Notes under the pieces: model-generated
What the model was told of the DNA's origin: nothing
Database searches by the model: none
Seen by the model: only the letters and a program-made list of their open reading frames with translations
Program-made: the position numbers and the translations under genes
Shown here: one piece after another, positions 36,480-48,700 of the stretch
Position numbering within the stretch: the stretch's first letter is position 1
Layout of the letters: each line of letters opens with the position of its first letter
From: Tamarix chinensis
Lineage: Eukaryota; Streptophyta; Magnoliopsida; Caryophyllales; Tamaricaceae
Assembly (NCBI GenBank): GCA_030549775.1
Contig: CM060173.1
Coordinates: 930,001 to 994,000 of the forward strand
Direction: 5' to 3'
DNA length: 64,000 nucleotides

Positions 36480-36492
36480 TGGTATCAAAGCC
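36480..36492 (+). promoter_or_regulatory. Primer-binding site, initiator-Met tRNA type
   Basis: TGGTATCAAAGCC, one base from the usual plant gypsy site TGGTATCAGAGCC, three bases after the LTR end. Confidence 0.8.
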
Positions 36493-36689
36493 TATGGTTT
36501 TAAATCCTAATGTTGTTTTACAAAAATGAATTTATTTGGTTTCATCCGAACCTATAGAATCCTATTTAGTCTGCGAGTAAGCATTGGGAATTAGCCTTAA
36601 TTTATAAGATAGGACTAAGATTTGGCCTTATGTGCAACATGCTACCTCCATGTGTACTAATTGCTTAGCTATTAGCTAGTTATGAGGCA

Positions 36690-36830
36690 TTTCTTTTGCG
36701 AGAGGTGTGGTAAGAACTACTCAGAGAAGGATTGTGTTGGGCAACTGGTTTAGTGTCATGGTTGCAGCCAAATGGGGCACTATTATTTCAAGTGCCATAC
36801 CGTTGGGGGTAGTGTCATGCAAGGGTAGAC
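36690..36830 (+). pseudogene. gag C-terminal zinc knuckle remnant
   Basis: Reads CERCGKNYSEKDC, then a stop, then CHGCSQMGHYYFKC, the second an intact CX2CX4HX4C knuckle. Only about 200 bases separate it from the primer site, so the capsid part of gag (normally around 1 kb) has been lost. Confidence 0.65.
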
Positions 36831-36989
36831 ACATTCGTAGGGTATGATGGGGCAAAAGATGCTAGTTCAGAGAGCTTAATTGATAGATAGTGGAGCTAGC
36901 ATGAATTCTTCACAGTAGATGATGTAGAGGCCCTGTGCATATTAGCAAGGGTAATGGTTAGGTAGTTCTCCAAGATGACTTCTAGGTAG

Positions 36990-37300
36990 TCACTTGAAAG
37001 TGATGAGTCAGCTAAAGGCTGGCAGGCTAATAGTTGTTGTCATAGGTATGCTCATGGTTTATTCCCTTCCTACTTATATGTTGTTTGACTTGGGTGCTTC
37101 ACACTCCTTTGTGTCTGTTACTTTCATAGCTAGAACAGTTATGATTCCTTCTGATAGAGTAGAGAATTCTGTTGTGCTCCCATACGGGGATAAACTTCCA
37201 TGTACTAGGCTACATAGATATTGGCTTTAGTTATTAGCATAATTGAGCTTCTGGTAGACCTTATAGAGCTTAAACTTTATGAATTGACATAATCCTTTGG
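36990..37300 (+). pseudogene. Protease remnant of the decayed chromovirus
   Basis: Open from 36994 to 37230. VVVIGMLMVYSLP and LFDLGASHSFVSVTFI give the retropepsin-like active-site region, with D-L-G-A in place of the common D-S-G-A. The part after 37230 is broken by stops. Confidence 0.75.
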
Positions 37301-37559
37301 ATGAATATGCTCGTGAGATATCAGGTTATGATCAAATGCACATAAGAGCATGTGGTTATTAAGGGACCAAAGGGTGCTAGGGTCTTTTACTAGAGATGCA
37401 AGCCTAGGCCCTCTGTGAAGATGGTGTCCATAGTTGTGCTCGATATATTAGTACAAAAGGGTACTCGCTCTTCTTGTGTAATGTTTAGGATTTGGATGTG
37501 AAGGAGTTGTTGATTGAGGATATCTTGGTGGTATGAGAGTTTCTAGCTGTGCTTCCCGA

Positions 37560-38440
37560 TGAGATCCCGGGTATGTTGTTGGTATGTGAGATAGACTTCA
37601 TGGTAGACCTTCTACCAGGGACAAAGCCTGTGTTGAAGGCGCCCTATCTCCTGGTGCCGACTTAGATGACAAATTTGCGCACACAGTTGGAGGATTTATT
37701 GGAGAAGGAGTACATTAGATCAAGTGTATCACTTTGGGGAGCACTAGTACTTTTTCTGAGGAAGAATGATCCTGGGTTGAGACTCTACATTGATTACCGA
37801 GGATTGAACCAAGTTACAGTGAAGAACCATTATCCTTTACCTCCGATGGATAACCTCTATGATCAGTTGCATGGGGCCATAGTGTTTTCAAAGATAGCTT
37901 TTGTATCAGAGTATCTAAGTTGAGGATTTTCGAGAAGCACATACCAAAGACAAATTTCAAGATGAGGTATTGCCATTATGAGTTCACTATGATGTCCTTT
38001 AGACTCACGAATGTGCCAACGGTGTTCATGGCTCTCATGAATCGCATATTCCATGAACAACTTGATCAATTTGGTGTAGTTTACATTGAAGATATCTTGA
38101 TTTATTCTAGGACTCGTAAGGAACACAAGTAACAGCTTAGGCAAGCGTTAGGGTTGTTAAGGACCCATTAGTTGTATGTCAAGCTCTCAAAGTGTGAGTT
38201 TTGGTTGGACAAGGTGGCATTCTTTGGTTATTTCATCTCATATTGGTCAAGCTACATTAGATTGGTCAAGCTACATTAGATTGGTCAGCACTGATGAACA
38301 TTAGGGAGATACGCAGTTTTCTTTGGTTAATAGGCTACTATAGATGATTTGTTCAAGATTTTTCTAGGATCATTTATCCTTTGACTATCTTATTGAAGAA
38401 GATGATGCAATTTCATTGGGACGATAAGTGCATAGAGTCT
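37560..38440 (+). pseudogene. Reverse transcriptase remnant of the decayed chromovirus
   Basis: Visible in pieces: [55 protein letters not shown] and GAIVFSKI, then a frameshift near 37900, then [23 protein letters not shown] and [11 protein letters not shown]. The catalytic box has Glu for the first Asp (IEDI instead of IDDI). After KLSKCEFWLDKVAFFGY the sequence is broken by a 19-bp tandem duplication (38243-38261 and 38262-38280). Confidence 0.82.
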
Positions 38441-38499
38441 TTTGAGGAGCTCAAGAGAATATTTACTTTATCTATAGTTCTTACATTGCTATTGGGTGT

Positions 38500-38865
38500 A
38501 GAGGGGTTTGAGGTATATTGCGATGGATCCAAGTTTGGCCTTGGGTGTGAGTTGATGTAGGATAGGAGGGTAGTGGCATATGATTATTGCTTATTGAAGG
38601 AGCATGAACATAACTATCCAACATACTACGTTGAGCTAGTTGCAGTGGTTTTCACCTTGAAGAAATGGAGACATTACTTGTATGGAGTGTAGTGTAAATT
38701 CTACACCGACCATAACACCCTTAAGTACATCTTCACCCAACACAAGCTAAACATGAGACAGAGAAGATGGATGGAGTTGGTTAAAGACTATGATTTGGAG
38801 TTGACCTACCACAAAAGGAAGGCCAAATTCATAGTAGATGCTCTTAGTAGAAAGACTTGACACTC
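38500..38865 (+). pseudogene. RNaseH remnant of the decayed chromovirus
   Basis: EGFEVYCDGSKFGLGCELM starts the domain with its first Asp. HNYPTYYVELVAVVFTLKKW carries the Glu, YTDHNTLKYI the third acidic residue, and KFIVDALSRK the last. Two TAG codons (about 38558 and 38689) interrupt the frame, and a TGA closes it at 38859. Confidence 0.78.
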
Positions 38866-39149
38866 CTTGGGTTCGTTGGTTGGGTTAGAATAGATTTGGA
38901 AATATCTTCAAGAGTTGAGCATAGAGATCATTGGGTGTGGGGATTTAGAGACATGGATGAGCACTCTCTCGATCACACCGACCATCCTTGATGAGTTTCA
39001 AGCTAGTCAGCCAAGAGATATCAAGCTCAAGTAGATCAAGAAGGCTATATTAGAGGGTAGAGCAGCAGGGTTTCATATTTTTGAGGATGCTACTATCCAT
39101 TTCCAAGGAAGGTGGTGTTTTCCATAGATTTGTGGATAACTTAAGAGAA

Positions 39150-40221
39150 AGATTCTAGAGGAGGGTCATCATGCACCATATTCCATCCATCCTGGAGGGG
39201 ATAAGTTGTACAAGGATTTGAAATAGATTTATTGGTGGCCTCATATGTAAAAGGAGGTAGTAGACTTTGTAGCCAGGTGCTTGACATGTCAGAAGGTAAA
39301 GGTTGAGCATAAGCATTTGACAGTTTTAGTTCAGCCATTGGAGGTCCTTGAGTGGAAATGAGATAGCTTTTTGATGGACTTTATGGTTAGATTACTAAAG
39401 ACCCATAGTGGTTTGGATTTTATTTGGGTGGCAGTTGATAGTTAACTACGTCAATGGTATTTATACCGATGAAGTCGACTTGGATTATAGAGCAAATGGC
39501 CATTGCTTACAAGAAGCATGTGGTGCAGTTCCATGGGTTCCCAAAGACATAGTGTAGAACGAAATTCCTGTTTCTTATTGCACTTCACTTTCGGGACACA
39601 ACTGAAGATGAGTACTATTTTCCATCCATCTATGGATGCTCAGATTGAGCGCACTATTTAAACTTTGGAGGATATGCTTTGGGAATGCATACTCAAGTTT
39701 TAGGGGAATTAGGAGGATCACCTGGACTTGATAGAATTCTCCTACAACAATAGTCATCAAGAAAATATAGGGATGACACCTTTTGAGGTACTCTATGGAT
39801 GAAAGTGTCGTAGTCCTTGGTGCTGGGGTAACTCAAGTGAGACATTTGTGTTGGGACTAGAGATGGTAGAGGACACTGCCATGTAGATTAGGCTAATTTA
39901 AGATCAAATGAATGCTCCCAGGATATACATAAGAGTTATGCAAATCTATAAAGGAATATATATGGGTTTGAGGTGGGTGACTGAGTTCTTCTGAAGGTTT
40001 ATCCCACCAAGGGAGTGAAACATTTTTGTTGGAAGGGTAAACTTATCCAGAGGTATATTAGGTTGTGTGGGATTTTGGACCGGGTTGGAGAAGTTTCTTA
40101 CTATCTATCCTTAACTTTTGAGCTTTTATGTGTGCACTATGTTTTCCACATCTCTTAGTTGAGGAATTAAGTGGCAAATCCTTCACACATCATTTGACTA
40201 GAGACAATTAAGCTCAATAAG
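39150..40221 (+). pseudogene. Integrase remnant, first part
   Basis: HHAPYSIHPGGDKLYKDLK and VARCLTCQKVK are the zinc-binding region, followed by FLMDFMVRLLKTHSG (first catalytic Asp). The next part is frameshifted. FHPSMDAQIERTI carries the catalytic Glu, and LIEFSYNNSHQENIGMTPFEVLYG the end of the core. Many stops are present. The chromovirus C-terminal region is interrupted at LNK by the solo LTR at 40222. Confidence 0.78.
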
Positions 40222-40504
40222 TGTAATCCCCCAAAATTTTAGAAAACCTATAATTTAATAAATAACTTTTATTTGAAATAAATTAGCTTTTAAAATTATT
40301 TAATTTAATTATTTTACAGATTTTTGAGTGTACAAATTTGGATAGGAGTATTTAATAAATTAAAAATAAATATTATGTTATTTTATCACATTATTTTTAA
40401 TTAAATAAAATTTCAAACTAATAATTACTAAAAGTATCAATTTCGAACCAATATATTAAATTAAATTATTTATTAAAAGTATTACATTTTATTATTTTCT
40501 AAAT

Positions 40505-41725
40505 TAAATTAAATTATTCTCCCCTATTTTCTCATTTTCCTTTTCCTTTCCTTCTCCTTTTTCTCCTTTTTCTTCTTTCTTTTCTTTTCCTTTTTTTCCT
40601 TCGGGCCGCCAGACCAGCCCTTCCTCCTCTCCCCTGCGCACTAGGCCTCGGCCCATCTCTCCCTCCCCCTTCCATCCTCCCTCTCCTGCGTGGCCCATGT
40701 GACGCAGCCCAGCCCTAGCCGTCCCTCTTTTCTTCTTTTTCCAGACCGGACCGGCCGACCTGTCCTTCTTCCCTGCGCCGGTCCGCCCGCTCCCACCCCT
40801 CCCCTTCCTTTCTCTCTTCTTCCATGCCCGACACCCTGAGCACGCAAGCCACCACCTGCAACTACCATGCCCGGCCACCACCTACCTCCCTGCTACTCCC
40901 TCTCCCTCCCCCGTCATTTTCTTTCCTCTTTCGAACCAAACCAACTCTTGGACCACAGCTCGCATGCCCCTTTTCCTTTCCCTCTTCTTCCCTTCACTCC
41001 CTTCCATCCGACACCTCCCTGCCACCCTTCTACCTACCACCGACCGGCCACCTGCCCCCTCTCTTCTCCCTCTTCTTTTTCTTCACCTCTCCAGCCTCTC
41101 TTCTGCCCCATATTTCGAGTCTCTTCCCTTCCCCGACCTCCCTCTTCTCTACTTTCTTCTCCTCCCATTTTTCCCTGTTTTTCCACTCCGCCGCCCTCTA
41201 CCGCTTACTCGCCGCGCTGAACCCCCTACGCCGCCTTCTTCCACCACCTGCTACTGCCCTGCACCATCACACCGCCCCCTCGAGCCCCTACACTTCCTCC
41301 CTTCTCCCCCTCTTCTTTTCCTTCCCCACTTTTCTCCCTTATCGGCAAGCCACCTACAACTGCCTCATTCTCCACCGTCCCGCCACCTCTGCCACCACCC
41401 AAACCACCAATCCACACCCTGCAACCTCCTCTACCATCCTCATACCTTAATTTCTCGAAAACAGCCCCTGCACCCCTCTGTTTTCCCCCTCTCTTTTCCT
41501 TCCTTCTCAGCCACACCTAGCCCGACAACCAACTTCGCTACCTCGCCGCCGCCGTCTCCGCCACCTTTGGCCGCCAACAACTCATCCCCAGCCTCCACCT
41601 ACACCCCCTCTTCACCCCTGCATCCTTCCCTTGCCTCTAATCCTCCTCCATCTACCTCCTTTTCTAGCCTAAATACCCTAAACCGAGCCATCTCCCCCTC
41701 CCTTCTACTTCATTACCTTTGAACC
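40505..41725 (+). other. Pyrimidine-rich tract of the 5.2-kb LTR
   Basis: About 1.2 kb of C- and T-rich sequence between AT-rich flanks. It yields plus-strand frames of 117 to 252 codons rich in Pro, Ser, Leu and Phe, plus antisense Gly/Arg/Lys-rich frames, because stop codons are rare in such sequence. No domain is recognisable; I treat these as non-coding. Confidence 0.72.
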
Positions 41726-42419
41726 TTTTCTCCCCCTTATCCTGCTTGTGGCTCACGCTGTTCATGCAACGTAAGCTCCAACTTGATTTGGAATTTATTT
41801 ATCTAAATTTTGAGGTATATTAATAGTTAATTAAAGTGTATTATTATTAAATAAATTTTTTATAAAGTTTTTTCCTTTTAATTTCTTACTTCTAACATAA
41901 TAATTATTGATATTATCTTTAGGTGTTGAGTTGCTAATTAAGCCTTGAATCCTTAGCCAGGATACCGGTAAGGTTAGATTTTTGCGAGATTAAGGTAATC
42001 GTTAAACCCCACTTAAACGCATGGAAAAACGTATGCTAGCACATTAGGGATTTAAGTATGATTTTATGCATGTATATGTTGCCTAGTATGATAAATGTGG
42101 TTGCTTATATTGATTGATAAAAAGAAGAGCATGCTAGATTTTGTGCCATGCGTAGAGATGATACTTAAGGAAGGAGTTGATTATTGATGGAAATATTAAA
42201 TGCTTATCTATGATGTATTATGTTGCTAATGCATGAATAATATTACTGTGAGCCTAAGGGTATGTTAGTAATATGCCTATATAAGCATGTGATCTAATAT
42301 ATGTAGTTGCTAATGAGTATAATGTTGAATAATAACAAGTTGGTGGAGTTAGATGGTAAGAATGAAGTGCTAATATTAGTATTTTATGTAGTGGTGGTAA
42401 ATTCATAAAAGTGGTGTAA

Positions 42420-43640
42420 TAAAGGGGTTAAGTGGTAATTTTATAAGTGAAAGGGTATTTTGGAAAGTTCGTAGTAAAGGGGTATTTTGGTAATTTTGAA
42501 AGAAAAGGGTAAAACGGTGATTTTGTAAGCAAAAGAGTATTTTGGTAATTTCAAAAGAAAAGGGTGAAATGATAATTTTATAAGTAAAAGAATAAAATTG
42601 TAAGTTGTAAGAAAAATGGGTATTATGGTAATTTTGGAGGCAAAAGGGTAATATGTTAGTTTTATGATTGACAATTTTATAAGTAAAGGGGTATTATGGT
42701 AATTTTAGAGGTAAGGGATAAAATAGAAATTCTAGAAGAGAAGGGCAAAATAGTAATTTGCAAGAAAGGGGTAAAATAGTAATTTTGGATGTAAAGGGTA
42801 TTATGGTAATTGGCAAGGAAAAGGGTAATATGGTAAAATTGGATTAAAGGGGGTAAAATGGTAATTTTTATAAATTAAAGGATATTTATGGCAAACTTAG
42901 GAGTAAGGCGTAACTTGGTAATTATAAAAACGACGAAGGGTAATTTGGTAATTAAATTATGATTATAGAAGGGCAATATAGTATTTATAAAAATGGAGAA
43001 GGGTAGATTGGTAATTATAATTAGGGAGAAGGGTAAATTGGTAGTTGTAATTATAGAGAAGGGTAAATTAATAATTATAAATATGGAGAAGTGTAGATTA
43101 GTAATTATAATTATGGAGAAGTGTAAATTGGTATTTATAATAATAGGAAAAGGGTAAAATGGTAATTATAATAATTGAGAAGGGTAAAATGGTAATTATG
43201 ATAATGGAGAAGGGTGATTTGGTAATTAAACCAACATGAGGGTAATTTAGTAAATTTGATAATGGATAAGGACAATTTGGTAACTTTAACCGACTAAAGG
43301 ATAAATTAATAATTATTTAACCAACTAAAGGGGAAATTGGTAATTATGATAATGAAGAAGGGTGATTTGATAATTTATCCAACTTAAGGGCAATTTAGTA
43401 AATATAATAAAGGAGAAGGGCAATTCGGTAATCTAACCAACCAAATGAGAAATATGATAAGTGTAGCAATTATGAAGGGTGAATGGTGATCTAAAAAGCG
43501 TAGGAAATAACTTGATAACCTAAACTGAGTAAGGGGTAGTTTGGTAATTATGCAACCTAAAGGGTAATATGGTAGTTTGTCAAGTAAGGAAGGGATGACT
43601 TAGTAATTATATAAGTAAGGGGTAAATAAGTAATTACCTA
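42420..43640 (+). repeat. Degenerate AAGGGTAATTTGGTAATTATAA minisatellite
   Basis: Some 40 or more irregular units of 20-35 bases, each with an AGGGTAA- or GGGGTAT-like half and a TGGTAATT half. Purer units with GAGAAGGGTAAATTGGTAATT lie at 43010-43220. It is confined to this LTR; the sister LTRs have trinucleotide-rich sequence at the corresponding place. Confidence 0.85.
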
Positions 43641-44332
43641 ATATGTCATTGTGATTGTGAAATTTCATAATATGATTCAAATAATGCTGATTAGCGAGGT
43701 AAGAGTATTTGATAATTGGTAAGTATCACGAGAATGAATCCTAAGTCGGAATTAGATGAGATTATGATGGCTTTAATGGTTTCTCTGTGATATCTTGGAT
43801 AACCGTCGGAATAATAAGTGACTAATGATATCATAACGATTGAAAGTGGATAATTATCTAATTATTGTACTTTTTGTGATCACCTTAATTAAGACATTAA
43901 TACTTAAAGTGAAAGACCTCGAGATCGGGAATTGTGGCTCTTTAGAGGTCGCTACCCTAAAGACATGGTTTAGCCCACGATTATTCTGGTATTTGCTGGT
44001 GTGCCTTTGTGCCCCAGCCAGGCCCTATATCTTACTCTATCTAGCTCTACGGACCTATTTAGGGGGTATACATGCTTATGGATTAGGTGTCCTTGTCGGT
44101 AGGGTACTGAGTAGCTTTATGCACCAGTACGACTAGGGTACCTTTGTGTCCCTGGGTTCGTGGTTGAAGGGTACTGAGTAGCTTATATGTATCGGTACGA
44201 CCGATGTACCTTTGTGTCCCAGGTTCTTGATCTCCCGTCCGAGGCAAATAAATAGAATTGTTGTACTGATTAAAGAAAGGAAAAACACTAATCATGAAAG
44301 TGAAAGATTAATGAGCCGGACCTAGTTGACTT

Positions 44333-44790
44333 ACAATATTGAGTACCGATCCACCAGATATAATAGTGGCCCAGGAGCGTGTTGTCCTGGCAAGTGATTA
44401 TGAGTATCGATCCACCGGATATAATAGTGGACTAGGAGCGTGTTGCCCTGGCAAGTGATATTGAGTACCGGTCCACCGGATATAATAGTGGCCCAGGTGC
44501 GTGTTGCCCTGGATGATGATGATATGTATTCCGATCCACCAGCTAAAATAGTGGGGGTCCCGAGCTCAATAAAACAAGCATTGGATGTGAATAAATTATG
44601 GAAAAATATTAATTACTTATAGTGGAACACCTTGTGAGTTGGGGCCAGACCGGTTCACCGGTGAATAATAGTGGCCAGGAGCGTTCTGCCCTGGAGAATG
44701 ATCCACCGGCAATAATAGTGGTCAGGAGCGTTCTACCCTGTATGTATTCCGGTCCACCGACTATGATAGTGGGGTTCCCGCACTCACTTG
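44333..44790 (+). repeat. 61-bp tandem repeats of the 5.2-kb LTR
   Basis: Units start GAGTACCGATCCACCGG, continue ATATAATAGTGG, and end in a CCAGGAGCGTGTTGCCCTGG-type part. Three clear 61-bp units are followed by four divergent ones to 44790. The ATCCACCGG/ATAATAGTGG core is the reverse complement of the core in 24803-25303. Confidence 0.82.
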
Positions 44791-45431
44791 GATATAACAA
44801 GAGAGATGATTGAATAATGATGGACTAATGGCTTAAGGCCCAAAGGTATTGATCGTACTTTATAACTCGTTGATATGTGGCAGCCTTGTTATATATGTGA
44901 TTGTTATATATGCACCTCTCATTACATATGTATATAGCTTGCATTATGTGTTGTATTGCGAGCCTGTTTTTAAGTGTGGTATTAAAGGATTACTCAGTAC
45001 CATAGTACTGAAGGGTTCCACTCATGGGGTCCCTGCCTATTCAATGGGCAGTGTCCCTTGCAGGTCTTTTTAGGTACTACTCAAGTGGGCAACGGGAAAG
45101 AGAGTAAGGAATTATTCGGAACCGTTAGGGTTTTTCTCCTTCCCTTTTTCAATTCCTGGTTTTAATGTTAATGTTGTTAATGTAACCACCACTGGTGGAT
45201 TTTATTCTTGTAAATGATTTGATACGCTACTCTGATTTAAGTATGTTGAATTTCTTGTATATTGTATTTCTTTTTTTTTAGCTTTAGCACTTAGTACTGG
45301 AACGGTATGAGTGAACCGGTCAGGTACTAAGTGTGGCGGTAATATCCCCAAAGTTCACAGTTAGTTGTTTTGCTTCCACTAATCTTTTAATAAAACAAAA
45401 TTTTTCAGTAGTGAATTTTGGAGGTGTTACA

Positions 45432-45770
45432 ATAAGGCATTGTCTTATGATGAGCAACCACTGAGGATCTTGGATACCAAGACTTGGATGTTGTGTTCAA
45501 GTTCATTCTACTAGTGAAAGTCTTGTGGTTACGCCATGAAGCGGAGGAGGCTATTTGAGAGTCTAAGGAGGAGATTAAGATGAACTATCCAAAGTTTTTT
45601 GTGTTGGTGCGTTGCGTGGGTAATTCCATCTCTATTAAGGGGTGGTATCCTTTTCTTGTGTACTAACCTTAGTTATTAATTTCCTATTGGTTGATGGATT
45701 GGGGTTTTGTTATGTTTTGAGCTTACAAAAACGTTTCCTTTGTGGACTTTGAGGATGAAATCTATAGTAC
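45432..45770 (+). pseudogene. Integrase C-terminus and 3' non-coding part of the decayed chromovirus
   Basis: NKALSYDEQPLRILDTKTW continues the integrase after the solo LTR. In a shifted frame VKVLWLRHEAEEAI and, after a TGA, ESKEEIKMNYPKFF close it. About 170 bases of non-coding sequence with a weak purine-rich stretch (GAGGATGAAA) lead to the 3' LTR. Confidence 0.78.
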
Positions 45771-48700
45771 TATAATACCCACCCTAAAATCCTTTAAAAT
45801 ATTCTTATAATTATGTTGATGCAAAATATATTAGTGCTAATTTTTTAAATAGGGCTTGAACTCCTAATAAAAGTGTAAACTTTAGGTGTATCAATTGAGT
45901 AGTACACCTAGAGATTGACAATTTTATTTTTGACTAACCAGTTGACTAGTTTTTCACGCTGATCAACTGGTTTTCCTGTGATTTCAGATCCTTTTTTGAT
46001 TTTATTTGAATCCATTTATAATATTTATGAAACATTATAATTAGAATCTATTTGTGGTAATGAGCATATTCTGGTGCTTTAGGATTATTTTTACATCATT
46101 TATATCATTCTATGATTTTATTTAGTTAAATTTTTCTAAAAAACACCTTTTGAGGCATACATCACCTTATCTATTCTCTCTCTCTCTCTCTCTCTCACTC
46201 TTCTCGAAACTAGGTTGTGTGTTTGACTCAATGAACATGTATTCTGACTTACCAACCTTCTGTCGTGGTTCCCTCCCTGAATACACTCTGCCTCCCACAC
46301 CTCATCAAGTATTTGTCTTACATTTGGTTTCCCACACTCAACCAAGTCTTTCATCTCTCTCTCTCTCTCTCTTGTAGATGCCAACCACCTCTCCCTCCCA
46401 TACACTCCATTTCTGATTCATTTTACTTCTTATCATCTACAAATGCTCATTGTCTCCATTTTCTTTGTGGAAAATTCCTAAATGTTGAGAATTCCTTCAT
46501 TCTTTTCCCTTTTTTTCTACTAGAAAACATAGGCTTGCCTCTTGTTTTCTTCCTTCCCTTGGCCGATTTCTTATCCCTTCTTTCTTATTCAAATATTATC
46601 TTTAGTTCTCCATTGTTTCTCTTAAACAAGGAAGGATTAAGGTTTGAGAAACGTGGAATATTCTAGCTTCATTTTCCTTAGAATACTATTTCTGAGAAAA
46701 GGTTGAGTTGTGTTTTTATTCTGCTTCATTTTTTAAAAGGATTTTTAATGGTTTTGACTCTTGATTCTCTTAGGAATTGAATTCTTGGTAGACAACATCA
46801 AGTAGAACTTTTCTGCTAGAATAATAACTTCAAGGTAAGGCATTTTTATCTTTAATCTGAAAGAGATTTTGGTTGCTTATTATAGCTCCATGTACTTGGT
46901 GTGTTTTGTGTTGAGAATGGGCTAATCATATCCTAGAATATGAGCATGTAGTAGAGTTTCTTCCTATAATTTAAGCATTATTTGGTTTCTTTGATTTTAT
47001 TCATGACTTGGTAGTATAAGTTTGATTTTGTTTAAATGCCTATATTACCATGCATCCATGTGATTCTATGTGTGCATCATGTCTCTTTACGTGTTTTATG
47101 ACATAGCATCATGCTAGGATTAATATGGTATAGTTTGGTGAGTTTTTGTGTGTGTATAGCAAGTGTGGGTGTTGTTTTACCTCTGCCAATTGATCTATTT
47201 GTTGAACCCATTGTATGGCTATGTGAATAGTAACATGGTTTAGAGATTTTGATCAGCAAGTAGTGAGATCAATCGATGAGTTTGATGGATCAGTTGACTG
47301 GTCCCAATGAGAAGTCAATCGGTTTGTCAAACCCATCGGCTAGTGAACTTGTGACCCAAGTGGCCTTGTCTCTACATAGACCCATCAATCATTCGAACCA
47401 AAATGATCGATTAGTTTCCTATGAATTAGTTAATAGGTGAGACTAACCTATTGACTAGTCTGTAGGTGTTCAGTTTGGTACGACTAGACTAGTCTTTTGG
47501 TTCTAAGGATCTATCAACCGATCTAGTTGTTTTCTGCCAAGAACATTATTAATTGATGTTCTTTTTTAGGACTTTTATATTAATACTATAACAACTCAAT
47601 TTTTACTATTGAAAAATTTTCATTTTACAACGGAAGCATATAAGTAAAATATTAGGTATTACTACCGTAATTGACATAAGTATGGTTTTTCCAACCATCC
47701 TTACATCAATCACAAGGCTAAAATCATTTATAGTAAAACAAGGACATTATAATTGGAAGAAAAATTTATAGATACTATATGAGTTTGGAGATTAACTCCA
47801 AATTACAATAACAAAATATAAAGTAAGGAATACCATGGATCAAAGAGTTCAAAAAGGCTTCTGGGTAAATACATCAACTAGATAACATAACTCTTCACCC
47901 AACACCCAGTACAGATAACATGTCACTCATCCTTACATAGTGCATTAAAAGTAGCATAGTTATCTAGAGGATATTTCAAAACCTGCACAAAAGAATTAGG
48001 GCCTCCTACTCGTGGGAATGAGCAACACCCATGAAAAGAGTGGTCAGTACGCCACTTAATATGTAAGGTAATAATACTATCGAATTAGGGATATAGATAA
48101 TGCATGCATTCATAAAAAATGATAAGTACACATTCAAACTAATGAAAAATCTCATAAGGTAAACACTAATCCAGGCCTCTTTATTGGATATAACCATTTT
48201 TTGTTCTTTTATATATGTTGAATTCAACAACCCCACTATTCTTAAATAGGCGGAGTAGTCAGAAGCACCTTGTTAGAGACAGCACACCTCATCCATTATT
48301 ATTATCCAATGAAATGGATCTAAAAACATCACCTTCTAGGGGAAAATACCCCTGAGCCACCATTATCATCAGGTGAAATAGATATAAAAAGATCACCTTG
48401 GTCCTGAATCACGTAGTTTTCAACTTTAAGTCATTAGTGTCTTACCCATAGGTTATACAGTTATATTTTTTTTCAAGATGAGCAGGGGCTCCACTATTCT
48501 TAATCCGGTGGAATTGACTAAAACACCTTCTAGAGATAAAATGCTCTTGAGCCACTATTCTTCTCTGATGGAATGGATATATATATAAAACATCATTTTC
48601 TAGAGGCAAAACGCTCCCTTGCCACTATTATCCTCTAGTGGAACAAATTTAAAAACATCGCCTTGGCCCTACTCATGTGATCTTTCACTTCAAATGATTA

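Larger units (their letters stand above)
40222..45431 (+). mobile_element. Solo LTR, 5.2 kb, with ATAAG target duplication
   Basis: Starts TGTAATCCCCC and ends GGAGGTGTTACA, flanked by ATAAG at 40217-40221 and 45432-45436. It interrupts the integrase of the host element, whose reading LNKALSYDEQPLRILD is restored when the LTR and one ATAAG copy are removed. Inside are a pyrimidine-rich tract, a 1.2-kb minisatellite, 61-bp repeats, and an end with GTACTAAGTGTGGCGGTAA that also marks the 24071 LTR in reverse. LTR B at 55460 has nearly the same first 200 bases. No internal region is present. Confidence 0.92.

Noticed and set aside
40824..41722. Overlapping open frames of 117, 208 and 252 codons, Pro/Ser/Leu-rich
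   Set aside because: They lie in a C/T-rich tract where stops are rare, overlap each other in different frames, have no domain, and the tract is part of a solo LTR with defined ends.
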